Origin: Puccinellia tenuiflora
Taxonomy: Eukaryota > Streptophyta > Magnoliopsida > Poales > Poaceae
Assembly: GCA_012064385.1 (NCBI GenBank)
Contig: QRDG01000945.1
Location: 1 to 64,000 of the forward strand
DNA: 64,000 bases
Direction of reading: 5' to 3'
How positions within the stretch are numbered: the first letter of the stretch is position 1; every line of letters starts with the position of its first letter. This document shows, one piece after another, positions 1 through 9,995 of the stretch. Position numbers and translations under genes: made by a program. A model generated the notes under the pieces. It searched no databases. It worked only from the letters and a program-made list of their open reading frames with translations, and was not told the origin of the DNA.

Positions 1-1012
1 CCGTGCTAGGCCAGAAGGACGCATGTCCAAGGGCTATGGAACAGAGGAGGTCATTGAGTTTTGTGTTGACTTTATTCCTGATCTTAAGCCAATCGGAGTT
101 CCTCAATCGCGCCATGAGGGGAGACTGCGTGGAAAAGGCACGGTAGGAAAGAAAGCAACAAGATGTATGGACGGGCATTCTTTCACTCAAGCACACTACA
201 CAGTTTTACAAAATTCCAGATTGGTGGCTCCGTATATCGTGAAACATATGGATATTTTACGCTCCGAATACCCGGAGCAGACTAACTTCTGGATTAAAGG
301 AAAGCACATGGAAACTTTCGGCAGTTGGTTACGTACACATCTCATTAATAACACCACTGTTGGATATGAGCTATACTTGTTGGCCAAGTCACCATCTTCG
401 ACTATATTGACTTTCCAAGGGTACGAGATAAATGGGAATACATTTTACACGGAAACCCAAGACAAAAAGAGCACTAACCAAAACAGTGGTGTCTGCTTTG
501 ATGCAACAAACGACGATGGGACAAAGGACACATATTATGGTTGCATACAACAGATATGGGAACTTGACTATGGAGCTTCTTTTAAGATCCCTTTGTTTCA
601 GTGCAAATGGGTCAACCTGGCAGGCGGGGTAGAGATGGATCGGCGGTACGGAATGACTACAGTGGATATCAACAATCTTGGATACCACACCGAGCCATTC
701 GTCCTAGCCAATGATTTGGCTCAGGTTTTCTACGTGAAGGACATGTATTCCAGACCGAAAAAAAGAAAACATAAGCGAGCCGATACATCATGCGATCAGC
801 CAAAGCGCCACATAGTTCTTTCAGGGAAAAGAAACATCGCGGGAGTGGAGGACAAGACAGACATGTCAGAAGATTAGAATAAGTTTAATGAAATTCCGCC
901 CTTCAAAGTGAAAACTGACCCAAGCATCGTATTAAATGATGAAGATTGTCCATGTCTACGGTGCAATCAGAAGAAAGGGACACACACGAAGAAAAAAGTG
1001 AACACTAGATAG
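1..1012 (+). pseudogene. CACTA transposase (TNP2-type), C-terminal part, broken
   Basis: The reading frame is open from the left window edge, so the gene begins outside. It reads through the linker RARPEG...GYGTEEVIEFC and a DUF4216-like block (FQCKWV, then EPFVLANDLAQVFYVKD) typical of the C-terminus of CACTA (En/Spm) TNP2 transposases, which bind and cut the transposon ends. A TAG at 875-877 interrupts the frame. The same frame then continues to a TAG at 1010-1012 and encodes the usual family tail (FNEIPPFKV, DPSIVLNDED, KKK near the end). This is a nonsense-mutated remnant, not a functional gene. The catalytic half is not in the window. The family assignment is by recognition, not by search. 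Confidence 0.85.
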
Positions 1013-1431
1013 GGATGTTGTTGGTGATGTGTAATAATTAATATATTAAACCTTTTATCAAATGCACAAGGTTTCCCCATCATACAGCCCAACGGTGGCT
1101 CGTGAGTGCCTGCATATCAAATGCACTGTTGGCTGTATGACGGGAATCCGAATGATTTGTATTCGGTCGATGAACTGAACTATTTTGTAGATAGAACAAA
1201 ACACACGGGCATTCGATCCAAGCAGCGGCAAGACTTCTCTGATGATCTACAACCGTCCCAACAAGTGTTGGGGATATACCAGATCATCAAAGAAGCCCTT
1301 TCCGCTGGTTCTCAAAAGTGTTACATATCATCACAGTTGATGGCTGTAAAGTGTACTCCTGCCTCTCTTATAGACATGCCTCTTCGAGTGACTCCCTCCG
1401 GTTGGATATTTATATCTGGCAACTCTTCACC
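1013..1431. other. non-coding spacer in CACTA remnant
   Basis: No recognisable gene. An open frame of about 110 codons at 1106-1438 resembles nothing I know, overlaps subterminal repeat DNA at its end, and is probably chance. The stretch lies between the TNP2 remnant and the first CACTA subterminal repeats. Confidence 0.5.
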
Positions 1432-1513
1432 TTTTTAGTCCCGGTTGGTAGCTGGAACCGGGACTAAAGGATCGTTGATATGTGTGCCTTATCTTCACCT
1501 TTTTAGTACCGGT
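1432..1513. repeat. CACTA subterminal inverted repeats (TTTAGTCCCGG type)
   Basis: TTTAGTCCCGGTT at about 1434-1446 faces AACCGGGACTAAA at 1456-1468, a short hairpin typical of subterminal repeats in grass CACTA elements. A second half-copy with TTTAGTACCGGTTGG starts near 1502. They mark a CACTA terminal region, but a clean CACTA end is not visible here. Confidence 0.7.
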
Positions 1514-1519
1514 TGGTAG

Positions 1520-1766
1520 CGCTCGAAAGAAACACACGATCCGTGTGCTTCTGATCCAACGGCTCACAATCGCTCGAAGGAAACACACAATCCGTGTGCT
1601 TCTGATCCAACGGCTCACAAGCGCTCTAAAGAAACACATGATCCGTGTGCTTCCGATCAAATGGCTCACAAAGCGCTCGAAGGAAACACACGATCCGTGT
1701 GCTTCCGATCCAACGGCTCACAAGCGCTCGAAGGAAACACACGATCCGTGTGCTTCCGATCCAACG
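1520..1766. repeat. 51-bp minisatellite, five copies, each with a short palindrome
   Basis: Unit starts lie at 1520, 1571, 1622, 1674 and 1725 (spacing 51, 51, 52, 51). The last copy is truncated at about 42 bp. Each unit contains CACACG-ATC-CGTGTG or a slight variant, a 6-bp stem with a 3-nt loop, followed by a GATCCAACGG-like box. The array directly follows CACTA subterminal repeats and is likely part of that element's transposase-binding region. That role is inference. Confidence 0.85.
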
Positions 1767-2454
1767 TGTGTTAGGACAACTTATCCACTATTGTCATTCT
1801 GTACCGTATTTTAATTGCATTTTTCTGATAAACAGATGAAAAGATATTGAATTTATAAGTTTAATTAATGACTTAATGGATTTCAAATTCCAAAATTTGT
1901 AATTAAATGAACAACAATTCCAAATTACATTTTAATTACATTTTTTATCAACAATTTGATATTTTAATTACATTTTTTCTAATAAACATATGAAAATATA
2001 TTGAATTTATAAGTTTAATGACTTAGTTAAGTTCCAATTCCAAAAAATTTTATTAAATGAATTAACCTCTAATCTCAAACAAATAGATAGAAAAAATAAG
2101 AGAGAAAAAATAAACAGAAAACATAAGAAAGAAAAATAAACATAAAACATAAAAAAGAAAAATTCATATTAAAAGTATTTTTAGAAATTCAAATTATATG
2201 AAAAACAATCAAACATGCATTTTGTTTCAATTTTTTGATGATATGGATTTAAATCTATGTCAAATTTACTCAAATTATCCATTTGAAATTTGAATACATT
2301 CAACATAGTCAAATTTGAAAATAACCAGTAGCAAAAGATTCTACATGTCCAGGGCTTAAGTTTGATATAAAGTTTGTCAAATTTGGACAATTAAATCAAT
2401 AGAATAAAGAAATCAGGAAAAAGAACAAAGAAAAAAGAAATTCCAAAAGAAATA
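1767..2454. other. AT-rich non-coding DNA
   Basis: About 690 bp of AT-rich sequence. A roughly 65-bp segment (TTTTAATTACATTTTT, ATATTGAATTTATAAGTTTAAT) occurs twice, near 1810-1900 and 1960-2040. No gene is seen. Confidence 0.5.
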
Positions 2455-2613
2455 CCTTTAGTACCGGTTGCAGCGACCAACCGGTACAAAAGGGTTGTTT
2501 CCCGCGCGGGAATTGAAGCGGCCAAAAAAAGACCTTTAGTACCGGTTGCACATACCAACCGGTATTAAAGGGGGTCTTTTGTACCGGTTGTTATATGCAA
2601 CCGATACTAAAGG
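2455..2613. repeat. CACTA subterminal repeats (TTTAGTACCGGTTG type)
   Basis: Three inverted pairs of the form TTTAGTACCGGTTG ... CAACCGGTACTAAA (near 2457-2492, 2531-2568 and 2578-2613). This is the classic grass CACTA subterminal repeat. Together with the coding remnant that follows, they suggest the 5' end zone of the element encoding the protein at 3754-6575. Confidence 0.8.
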
Positions 2614-3753
2614 CCTTTTTTGTATGTAGCGGCCGTTTCTTCCCCACACTTAGCAGAAATCGCGTCTCGTCTCCCCTCCACGAACCAGCTGCTCCGGCGA
2701 AGCCCTGCCAAAATCGCCGCCACGCTCCGGCCTCCGCCGCGCCCCTGCCGTCGCGCGCTCCTGCTCCGGCGGCCGTTGCGCACCCTGCTCCGGCCCCTCC
2801 CGTGCTCCCACACCGCCGCGCCCCCGCGCCGCCGCGCCGTAAGAACTCCTCCCTCCCCTGTCCTCGCTCCTCGCCTCCTTCCTCCCCTGCTCGCCCCCTG
2901 TTGGCGCGCGTCGCCACTGCCCACGCGCGCGTCGATCGCCCCTGCCACTGCCGTATACCACTATTGTTGACGTCAACATGACATCATCATTTTAAAATAG
3001 TTATTTAAAATTGTTGTTTACGTAGTTTAGATGCAAATGTTTTAGATGCAAATATATTAGGAATTTATAGTTGTTTAAAATTGTTGTTTAAAATAGTTAT
3101 TTGAATTTGTTGTTTAAATATTTTAGATGGAAATGTTTTAGACGCAAATATATTAGGAATTTATAGTTGTTTAAAATTGTATCAATTGTTAGTAGGAAAA
3201 AATTATAGTTGTAGTACATGTAAAAATTATGAATATTTAGTACTTTGTGGTTTTGCAATATTTTTGTGTAGTTGCAAAGATCATTTTGTTTGAAGTTTGA
3301 AGATATTATTTTTGGATATCAAAATTTAGGTAATTTAGATTGCAGAATTTAGATCATTTAGATAGCACAATTTAGGTAGTGTTAATATTTAGTAGAAAAT
3401 AGTTAGTAGAATTTTTTTTAGTTTTGTACTGTTAAAAATCAAAGTGCTATTGTTAGAAATATTTTAGGTTATTATTAGTCTAGCAATTTTGTTAGGAATA
3501 TTGCTAAGTCATTTAGATAACATAGTAAAGTTTGAAATATTGCTAAGTTTGAAATATTGCTAAGTTAGAAATATTCCTAAGTTTGAAATATTGCTAAGTT
3601 AGAAAATTTTAGTAGCAAAGTTTGAAAATTATTTTATTAGTGTATAAGAAAATTTAGCAAAGTTTGAAAATTTATCAAAGCAATGTTATTTTTAGTTGCA
3701 ATGAAATTTAAAGTTGTTTGCTATGAATTAAAAATTTGCAGTGACATTGAGCT
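2614..3753 (+). other. GC-rich leader and AT-rich spacer upstream of CACTA gene 2
   Basis: 2630-2960 is GC-rich and proline/arginine-coding in several frames, like a 5' leader. 2980-3750 is AT-rich and contains an 18-bp motif (GTTTGAAATATTGCTAA) repeated about four to five times at 3528-3606. No conserved protein is recognised. It probably holds the promoter and leader of the downstream transposon gene. Confidence 0.45.
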
Positions 3754-6575
3754 ATGGAGGACGACGTCCCCATCACCCGAGACGACGCCCCCTTCATCCG
3801 AGACGAGGAGAATGAAGACCGGATGCAAGCAATTATATATGATAGGGCTATAGGACCCAATTCCGATGGAGAAGATTCCGGCGAAGAAGACGATGAAGAT
3901 TTCAGCGCGAAATGTTTGAACGACTCCGGTGAGGGACTTGAGTTAGAAAATTTCAGAGACGACGACGAAGAAGTGCCGTTAGAAAACTCCGTAGAAAACT
4001 CCGACGAGGTATATATTAAGTCTTGTTGATCACTAGCTAGATGCATATTAATTGATTTATATTGCACTTATTAACAAAACATTTTTCTTTTAGCCCTCTG
4101 GATCTAAGTCAATCCCTAAACGAGGCCCGAACCAAGGGGTAAAGCTGCCGGATGGTGCAAAGTTGTCGATCGACGAAGTTAGTATAAAAGGCAAACCGGA
4201 GAAACCCGAAGGAATCTACACTAAATATGTAGCTCAATGCGGTGTTCTTGTTAGGGACATGGTCCCGATCACCGTTGCAGAATGGAATCAGCCGAAGAAA
4301 GCCAACATTGGCGCAAAATATCTCGAGGAAAGAATTAAAGATACCCTTTGGGCCTCGATATTGGCTTCTTTCACCCTACCGGCAGATCTCCCACAGAAGA
4401 GGAAGGATAAAGTCAAGGAATGGACCCTTAGCAAGATGGCCCAGCAATTCAACAACTGGAAGAACGGATTGTGGAGAAAATATGCGAAAGAACCTCCAAA
4501 TTTCACCGGACATCTAGAGAAGCTCAAAGATGACTGGCCTGAATTTGTGGTGTTTAAGAAATCGGCCGTCGCTGTGGCCCGATCGACCCAAAATAAGTTG
4601 AATGCTAAGAAGAAGAAATATTACCATCATTTGGGCTCAGGTGGCTACAAGACTGCCTTGCCTAAGTGGGAAGCCTATGAAAACGAGGTGCGTCAAAAAG
4701 GGATCACTCCACAGACAGATGACTGGCCCGACAGGTCCAAGTTCTGATTGTTCGCGCATGGGGCAGTTTTGGACCCAGACACAGGGCTGATTGTTGCACA
4801 GGGAAAATGGAAGAAAAGAATTACAAGAGTCGTCAAAAACTAGTTGACGCAATAGGACTAGTCTGAGAGGGAAAATATGTTCCCGATAGAGAGGACGACG
4901 AGCTTTCACTCACCCTCGGGAATAAAGAACACTTGGGACGTTGTCTAGGCAGAGGAGGCGGGGTTGGTTTCTTGAAGGGTTTCCGGAGGACGCTGCAACT
5001 TATAGAAAACATTGCAGAAGTAAGAAGAGGGAGGCGGAGAGGTTTGCTGCATTAGAACGCCAGATGCATGATGTGAAGGAGCAACTGGCCTTAATTACCC
5101 AGCAAAGGGAATCTCAGCTGCGAGTAGAAGATCATGCAGTCGATGTCTGCCCATCTCAGCGGAAAAGCAGCGTGGGTTCCATGCAGCTACAAGATCCTGC
5201 AGTTGATGAACCAGTTGATGAACCGTCGGAGGCGCGCTACCCCGTGGATGATATCACGGAGAAGACAAATTGTGAGTTACATGCGCCAATGAATAACCTT
5301 AGTTTTCCGGTGGCGAATGGCTATGCTTTACCACATCAACTTGGAGCAACCTTCCATTTTGGTGAGATTCCAGCTGGATTTGCTCGTGTCGGGGTCACGA
5401 AAGTTTTGTCGGGATTCAACTCAATGCATCTTGACATTCCTAGAGCTGAAGGCGAGAAGACATTGGGAGAAGTCGAGCTTGGTATCGTTCTATGGAAGAA
5501 GAAATACATCAAGTTTCCAGACTCGGCGCCAAGGCCACCGACTCCTCCGGTTAGAAATTCACCACAACAAAGTCCACCCTCCTCCCCCGACGATTGGGAG
5601 CCCACCGCGAGTCCATCGCCCGCGCCGTCCCGTCAGCCGACTGCTGCGCCCACTAGTAATTTGACAAAGCGGAAGCTGTTCACGTCGTCCCCTATCAAGA
5701 AACGTGCAAGAAAACCCAAGGAAGTCAAGGCTCCTGAGAAGTTAGCTGGCGAGATGACTATGGAGGAATTAGTATTGAGCACACAAGGCAAGGCTAAAGC
5801 CTTTTTTGAACAGAAAAGAAAGGAAAGACTGGAGGCAAGACTTGACCCCATAAAGGAACTTCTGAAGACTATACCAACCGAGGTAATAGACCACCGCCGC
5901 CCCTTTCAGACTATGAGCGAGGTATTAACAAGGTACTTTCCTCACAGATGGAGAAAGATAAAGTGTGCGGAAAAAGAGTTGCCCAGCTCGGAGAACAAGA
6001 AGCACAATCGATCGCCCCGCTCATTGTGCCTTCTGAAACTCGGGAAATCGAGCATGGAGAAGTTGTCATTGGCGACACAGGTTACCAAATAGCGCAGATA
6101 ACAATTCAATATAAATTTGAACTCGGGCTGCCTCTGGTCGAAAATCCGAGTGCTCTAACAACACAGTTATATAAATTGAATAACTGGTACATGGCCGCCG
6201 CAAAACAAGGGAGAGAATATCAAATGGCGGGAGTTAAGGAACAACACTACTTCCGAGAATATGGTGTGCAGGTTGAGTTCTCCGAACTTTTTCAGATGTA
6301 CAATCAACGTGCTCTCGACAAATCTATCATCAGCTGCTATTGTCTGTAAGTAATTTATTTGTGTAATTTACTTATTTATAGTTAAGCTTGTTCCATTGCT
6401 TGTAATTATCCTCACAACATTCTTTTGTACGCTATTATACAGAATAAAAATTCGTGAATGCCGAATGGGAGGAATCTGGGACATTGGGTTCATTGACCCG
6501 GATAAAGTTAATGAAGTCGCCGTAGAAAGTACTCTGTATATCCTATGTGTGAACATGTTTAAATTGTGCTTGTAA
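3754..6575 (+). pseudogene. CACTA second protein (Ptta/En/Spm type with Ulp1-like tail), broken
   Basis: Exon 1 (3754-4008) joins exon 2 (from 4094) across an 85-bp GT-AG intron in phase 0. Exon 2 carries the plant transposon block (WTLSKMAQQFNNWK, PEFVVFKKS) found beside TNP2 in CACTA elements. A TGA at 4745-4747 cuts the frame within the WPDRSKF segment. Single-base shifts follow near 4850-4970. The frame at 4941-6092 then encodes FPEDAATYRKHCRSKKREAE, a proline-rich linker and a coiled coil. Another shift near 5950 leads to 5948-6345, and an intron (6346-6442) joins to 6443 on. The join gives CYCLIKIREC then DIGFIDP, resembling transposon-linked Ulp1/C48 protease starts. The protease catalytic part is absent. 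Confidence 0.75.
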
Positions 6576-6659
6576 TTTTTTGTTAAATTGTGCTTGTGAA
6601 AGAATGGAAATGCTGACAATGTGTTGTCCAAATTTTCTCTAAATATTGTAAACGTTCTT

Positions 6660-7254
6660 GGACAACCAGTTTACATGTTGGTTTAAGGGACCAAATGTGC
6701 CCATAATTGCCTTAAAGTTTAACAGTAGACTCGTATTCATGTGCTTGATTTTCTTTATTATTTTTTCTGTGCAGTTCAAAGTTTCGGCCAAATTTTGACA
6801 AGATCCTAGACAGAAACTTCATATGTCAGTTGAAGGGTCCATACATTCCTATAGTTGGCTATAAATGGAGCAATAGACTCATACTAGTGTGCTTGATTTT
6901 CCGGAGCCTTTTTCAGATTTTTCTAGGATGGTTAGAATTTCGGTCAATATTTGATAATTTCGTGTACAACTTGAAGTATCGTTTAATCTTTTAAATGTGC
7001 CCAGAATTAAATTTCAATGGTAGTCTTGGATTACCGTTCTTGATTTTGTTATAATGATTTAAGTTTTTCTAAGTAGTTCAATGTTCTGGACAAGATTTGA
7101 TCTTTCTTGGTGGTGCCTCGAGGGTCCAAATGTGCTGTCCAAAGCTGGTCACATGGGTAGTATGGTCAATACTGAACTACGCAAGTAGTTTCTGAACTGT
7201 TGTTCTTTTAAGTGAAGAAAATGGCATAGGTAGAGGTATGTCAAAGTTGTAGTG
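6660..7254. repeat. degenerate tandem repeats of about 145 bp (CACTA 3' region)
   Basis: Four diverged copies of a unit with CCAAATGTGCCC, a GACTCGTATT-like box, TGCTTGATTTT and TTTCGGCCAAATTTTGA. Anchors fall near 6691, 6839, 6990 and 7126. Repeats like this often lie downstream of CACTA coding regions. A possible CACTA end (AAAGTTGTAGTG) finishes at 7254, but no TSD could be confirmed. Confidence 0.6.
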
Positions 7255-7274
7255 GCAGATTTCCAACTTCAACT

Positions 7275-9285
7275 CTTTTTCGATAAAGGGAGTTTTATTA
7301 CTTAAAAAGTTTAAGCATTACACCCGGCCTCTGCATAGCTAGGATGTACACAGCCAACACAAGTCTAGCAAACGGTAATGAAAGTAAAAAGGCGAATTAC
7401 ATATCGTGATAAGAAATTGTAAAAAAACCGTCTATGGTGGTGGAGGGCAAATCCGCAAATTATGCTGCCATCCATGTTGGGACGAGAAGTCCCGTGCCGT
7501 AACCTCCATTCTAGTACACACCTCCGTAACCAGCTCTCGATGCTCCACACATTGCAACGATGACCACAAACAGAGAGTAGCAGTACCTCTATAGATAACC
7601 TGCATAAGAGATGAATTATTATCATTAAAAACCTTGTCATTTCTGCACAGCCAGAGCGACCATATAATGGCCAGCGCTCCCATCCTAACAAGTCCCTTAA
7701 ACCTAGGATCTACACCATTCAGCAAGTTGCCAAAAATATTTGCAATGCTTCGTGGTGGATATAGGGTAGAATCTATCTAGATGATTGACCATATAGAACT
7801 AGCAAATTGACACTCGGAGAATAAGTGTTTAATGGTCTCGTTCTTATGACAAAAGACACACTTCTTACTTCCATGCCAATTGCGTTTTGTAAGGTTGTCC
7901 TTACTGAGGATTACTCCTCGACGGAGGTACCACACAAAGACTTTGGTTTTTAGTGGACTTTTCAACTTCCAAAGATTTTGATTATTGTCTATCGGAATGT
8001 CTGATTAGATTAGCGCATTATACATAGAGACCACCAAGAATTTACCATTGATATGTAAATTCTATCGAAACTCCTCTGTCCCTTCCGTCAGATTAACTAA
8101 ATCCAGACGTTGTAGCAACTCATTCCAAGATGCTAACCTGGGACCAACGAGGTCTCGTCTGAACGTCATGTTTGGTGGAGAGGATTGCAACACGTGAGCA
8201 AGCGTGTCGCTCTTGTGATGTCCAAGGATAATATTATATAAGGTTGGATATTGCTCATGGAGGGTGGTAGTACCTAGCCACGTATCCTCCCAGAACCGTA
8301 TCTCCGAACCATCCTTTATAGAGAAAGAGCCATATGGGAAGAAAAAATTCTTCGTGGCCATTAGGCCAGCCAAAAGTGTGAATCACCTGGTTTCCTGAAA
8401 CATGCGATACCGCGCTAGAGCCAATATACTTTCTCCGTAGAAGAGTTTGCCAAACCCCATCATCGGTAAAAAGCTTGAACACCCATTTACCCAGGGGGCT
8501 CTATTCTTGACCTCAAGATCATGAATTCCGAGACCTCCTTGATCTTTGGGATGACATACAACATTCCATTTAGCTAATCGATTCTTTTTCTCACCGTCCC
8601 CTTGCCAAAAAAATCTTGATCGAAAGTAATCCAATCGATGCAAGACTCCTTTAGGTAATTGGACGAAGGAAATCATATACAGTACCATATTACTTATGAC
8701 TGAATTTATGATAACCAATCTCCCACCCAGGTAAATTAATTTTCCTTTCTAGCTACTCAACCTTTTCTGTAATCTTTCCTCAACATGTTTCCATTGAGCA
8801 ATCGTGAGTCTCCTGAAATGAATCGGGATACCAAGATAACTTATTGGAAACTGGCCTATACCACAGCCGAATAACTCCGCATAAAGAGTAGCATCGTCTT
8901 GTGCATCACCGAAACAAAACAATTCACTTTTATGTAAGTTAATCTTTAGACCCGAAAGGTACTCGAACACTGGTAAAATTAATTTCAGGTTACGTGCCTT
9001 TTTCAAATCATGTTCCATAAAAAGAATCGTATCATCGGCATATTGGAGAATAGATAGCCCACCATCCACAAGGTGTGGGACTACCCCTCCAATTTGACCA
9101 TCAATTTTAGCCCGCTCTATGATAATGGCTAGCGTATCAACAACTATATTAAATAGAATTGGTGATAATGGATCGCCTCCAACTTCAGCTCTTGTTATAA
9201 CATTTTTCCAACGGCTGAAAATTGAGGTGTCAAGGATCCAGTTAACCCAATAAAGTTTAGCTGAACATTTAATGCTCAAATCACA
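7275..9285 (-). mobile_element. LINE retrotransposon, 5'-truncated
   Basis: On the minus strand the element ends with CCGGGTGTAATGC ... CTCCCTTTATCG followed by a short A-run, a tail I recognise from grass LINEs. Upstream pieces in several frames encode reverse transcriptase, a linker and the C-terminal zf-RVT region (7777-7965: FVWYL, CVFCHKNETIKHLFSEC; 8383-8718: FFWQGDGEKKNRLAKW; 7432-7725). The 5' part (ORF1, endonuclease, first half of RT) is missing, as is usual for LINE insertions. Frameshifts throughout show it is dead. The flanking TSD was not resolved. Confidence 0.85.
8749..9279 (-). pseudogene. LINE reverse transcriptase fragment
   Basis: This 176-codon frame contains GDPLSPILFN and the catalytic YADD box (ILQYADDTILF), then the thumb region FPISYLGIPIHF. 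These are the RT core motifs of plant LINEs. The fragment starts mid-domain, lacks the first catalytic aspartate region, and continues in other frames at 8383-8718. It is inactive. Confidence 0.9.
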
Positions 9286-9995
9286 CTATTTGTATTTCAC
9301 TATATGTGCATTTTTTTTGTTTGCAAAGCATGCAAGTTGATACCATGATGAATTTTATTTGTGCTTCCAAGTAATATAGGTTAAGCAACATAATATATGC
9401 ATGTAATGCATAATTAAGTTTATGGTTGGTACAATTGGAAATAATCTAGTGTTATAAGATGTTAAAGTACTTGATAGCTACTATGGATTTGATAGCTATT
9501 ACTTTTTGCCTGGAAATATTGCTTAGAAGAAAAAAAATAGCGGTGAATCATTGAGTGAGACACGTGTTTATAATGCTTGATATAATGTTCTCTAGGCTTT
9601 TAGGACTCAAAATCCAGTGGGAACTCATTTCATCGGTGACTAGGATATGCTATGAAATAAACCGAGGGAGTCGCACTAGGCAGACATTTAATTCTTCCTC
9701 TCCTTTGCATCTCATCAGCTTGTCAACTTGTGGAATTCCTCCAGAAGGGTTCTGTCGATAGTTACGCACGTGGACCAGCTTGCCCCCTGTCGGTGTTAAA
9801 GATTATAGCAAAATGAATTAGTTGTGTTTGTACTAAATAATAAGATCCAAGGTACGAAATGAACCGGAACAAAGTGGTGGATTGTTTATGACAAGATAAT
9901 TTCTGAGGTTGACGGATAAAAGACAGTAAACAACACAAACATGAAATTTGCTACTCCCTACATCCCAAATTCCAAGTCGTCTTTTCTATACCTAA
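9286..9995. other. unassigned intergenic DNA
   Basis: No gene is recognised. A 68-codon open frame at 9555-9761 has no familiar motif. Near 9953-9985 a CTCCCTACATCCCAAATTCC stretch resembles the end of a Stowaway-type MITE, but only one end is seen. Confidence 0.4.

Noticed and set aside
1520..1766. Possible CRISPR-like array (regular repeats with palindromes)
   Set aside because: Whole units repeat with no unique spacers, and the context is a plant CACTA transposon. It is a minisatellite.
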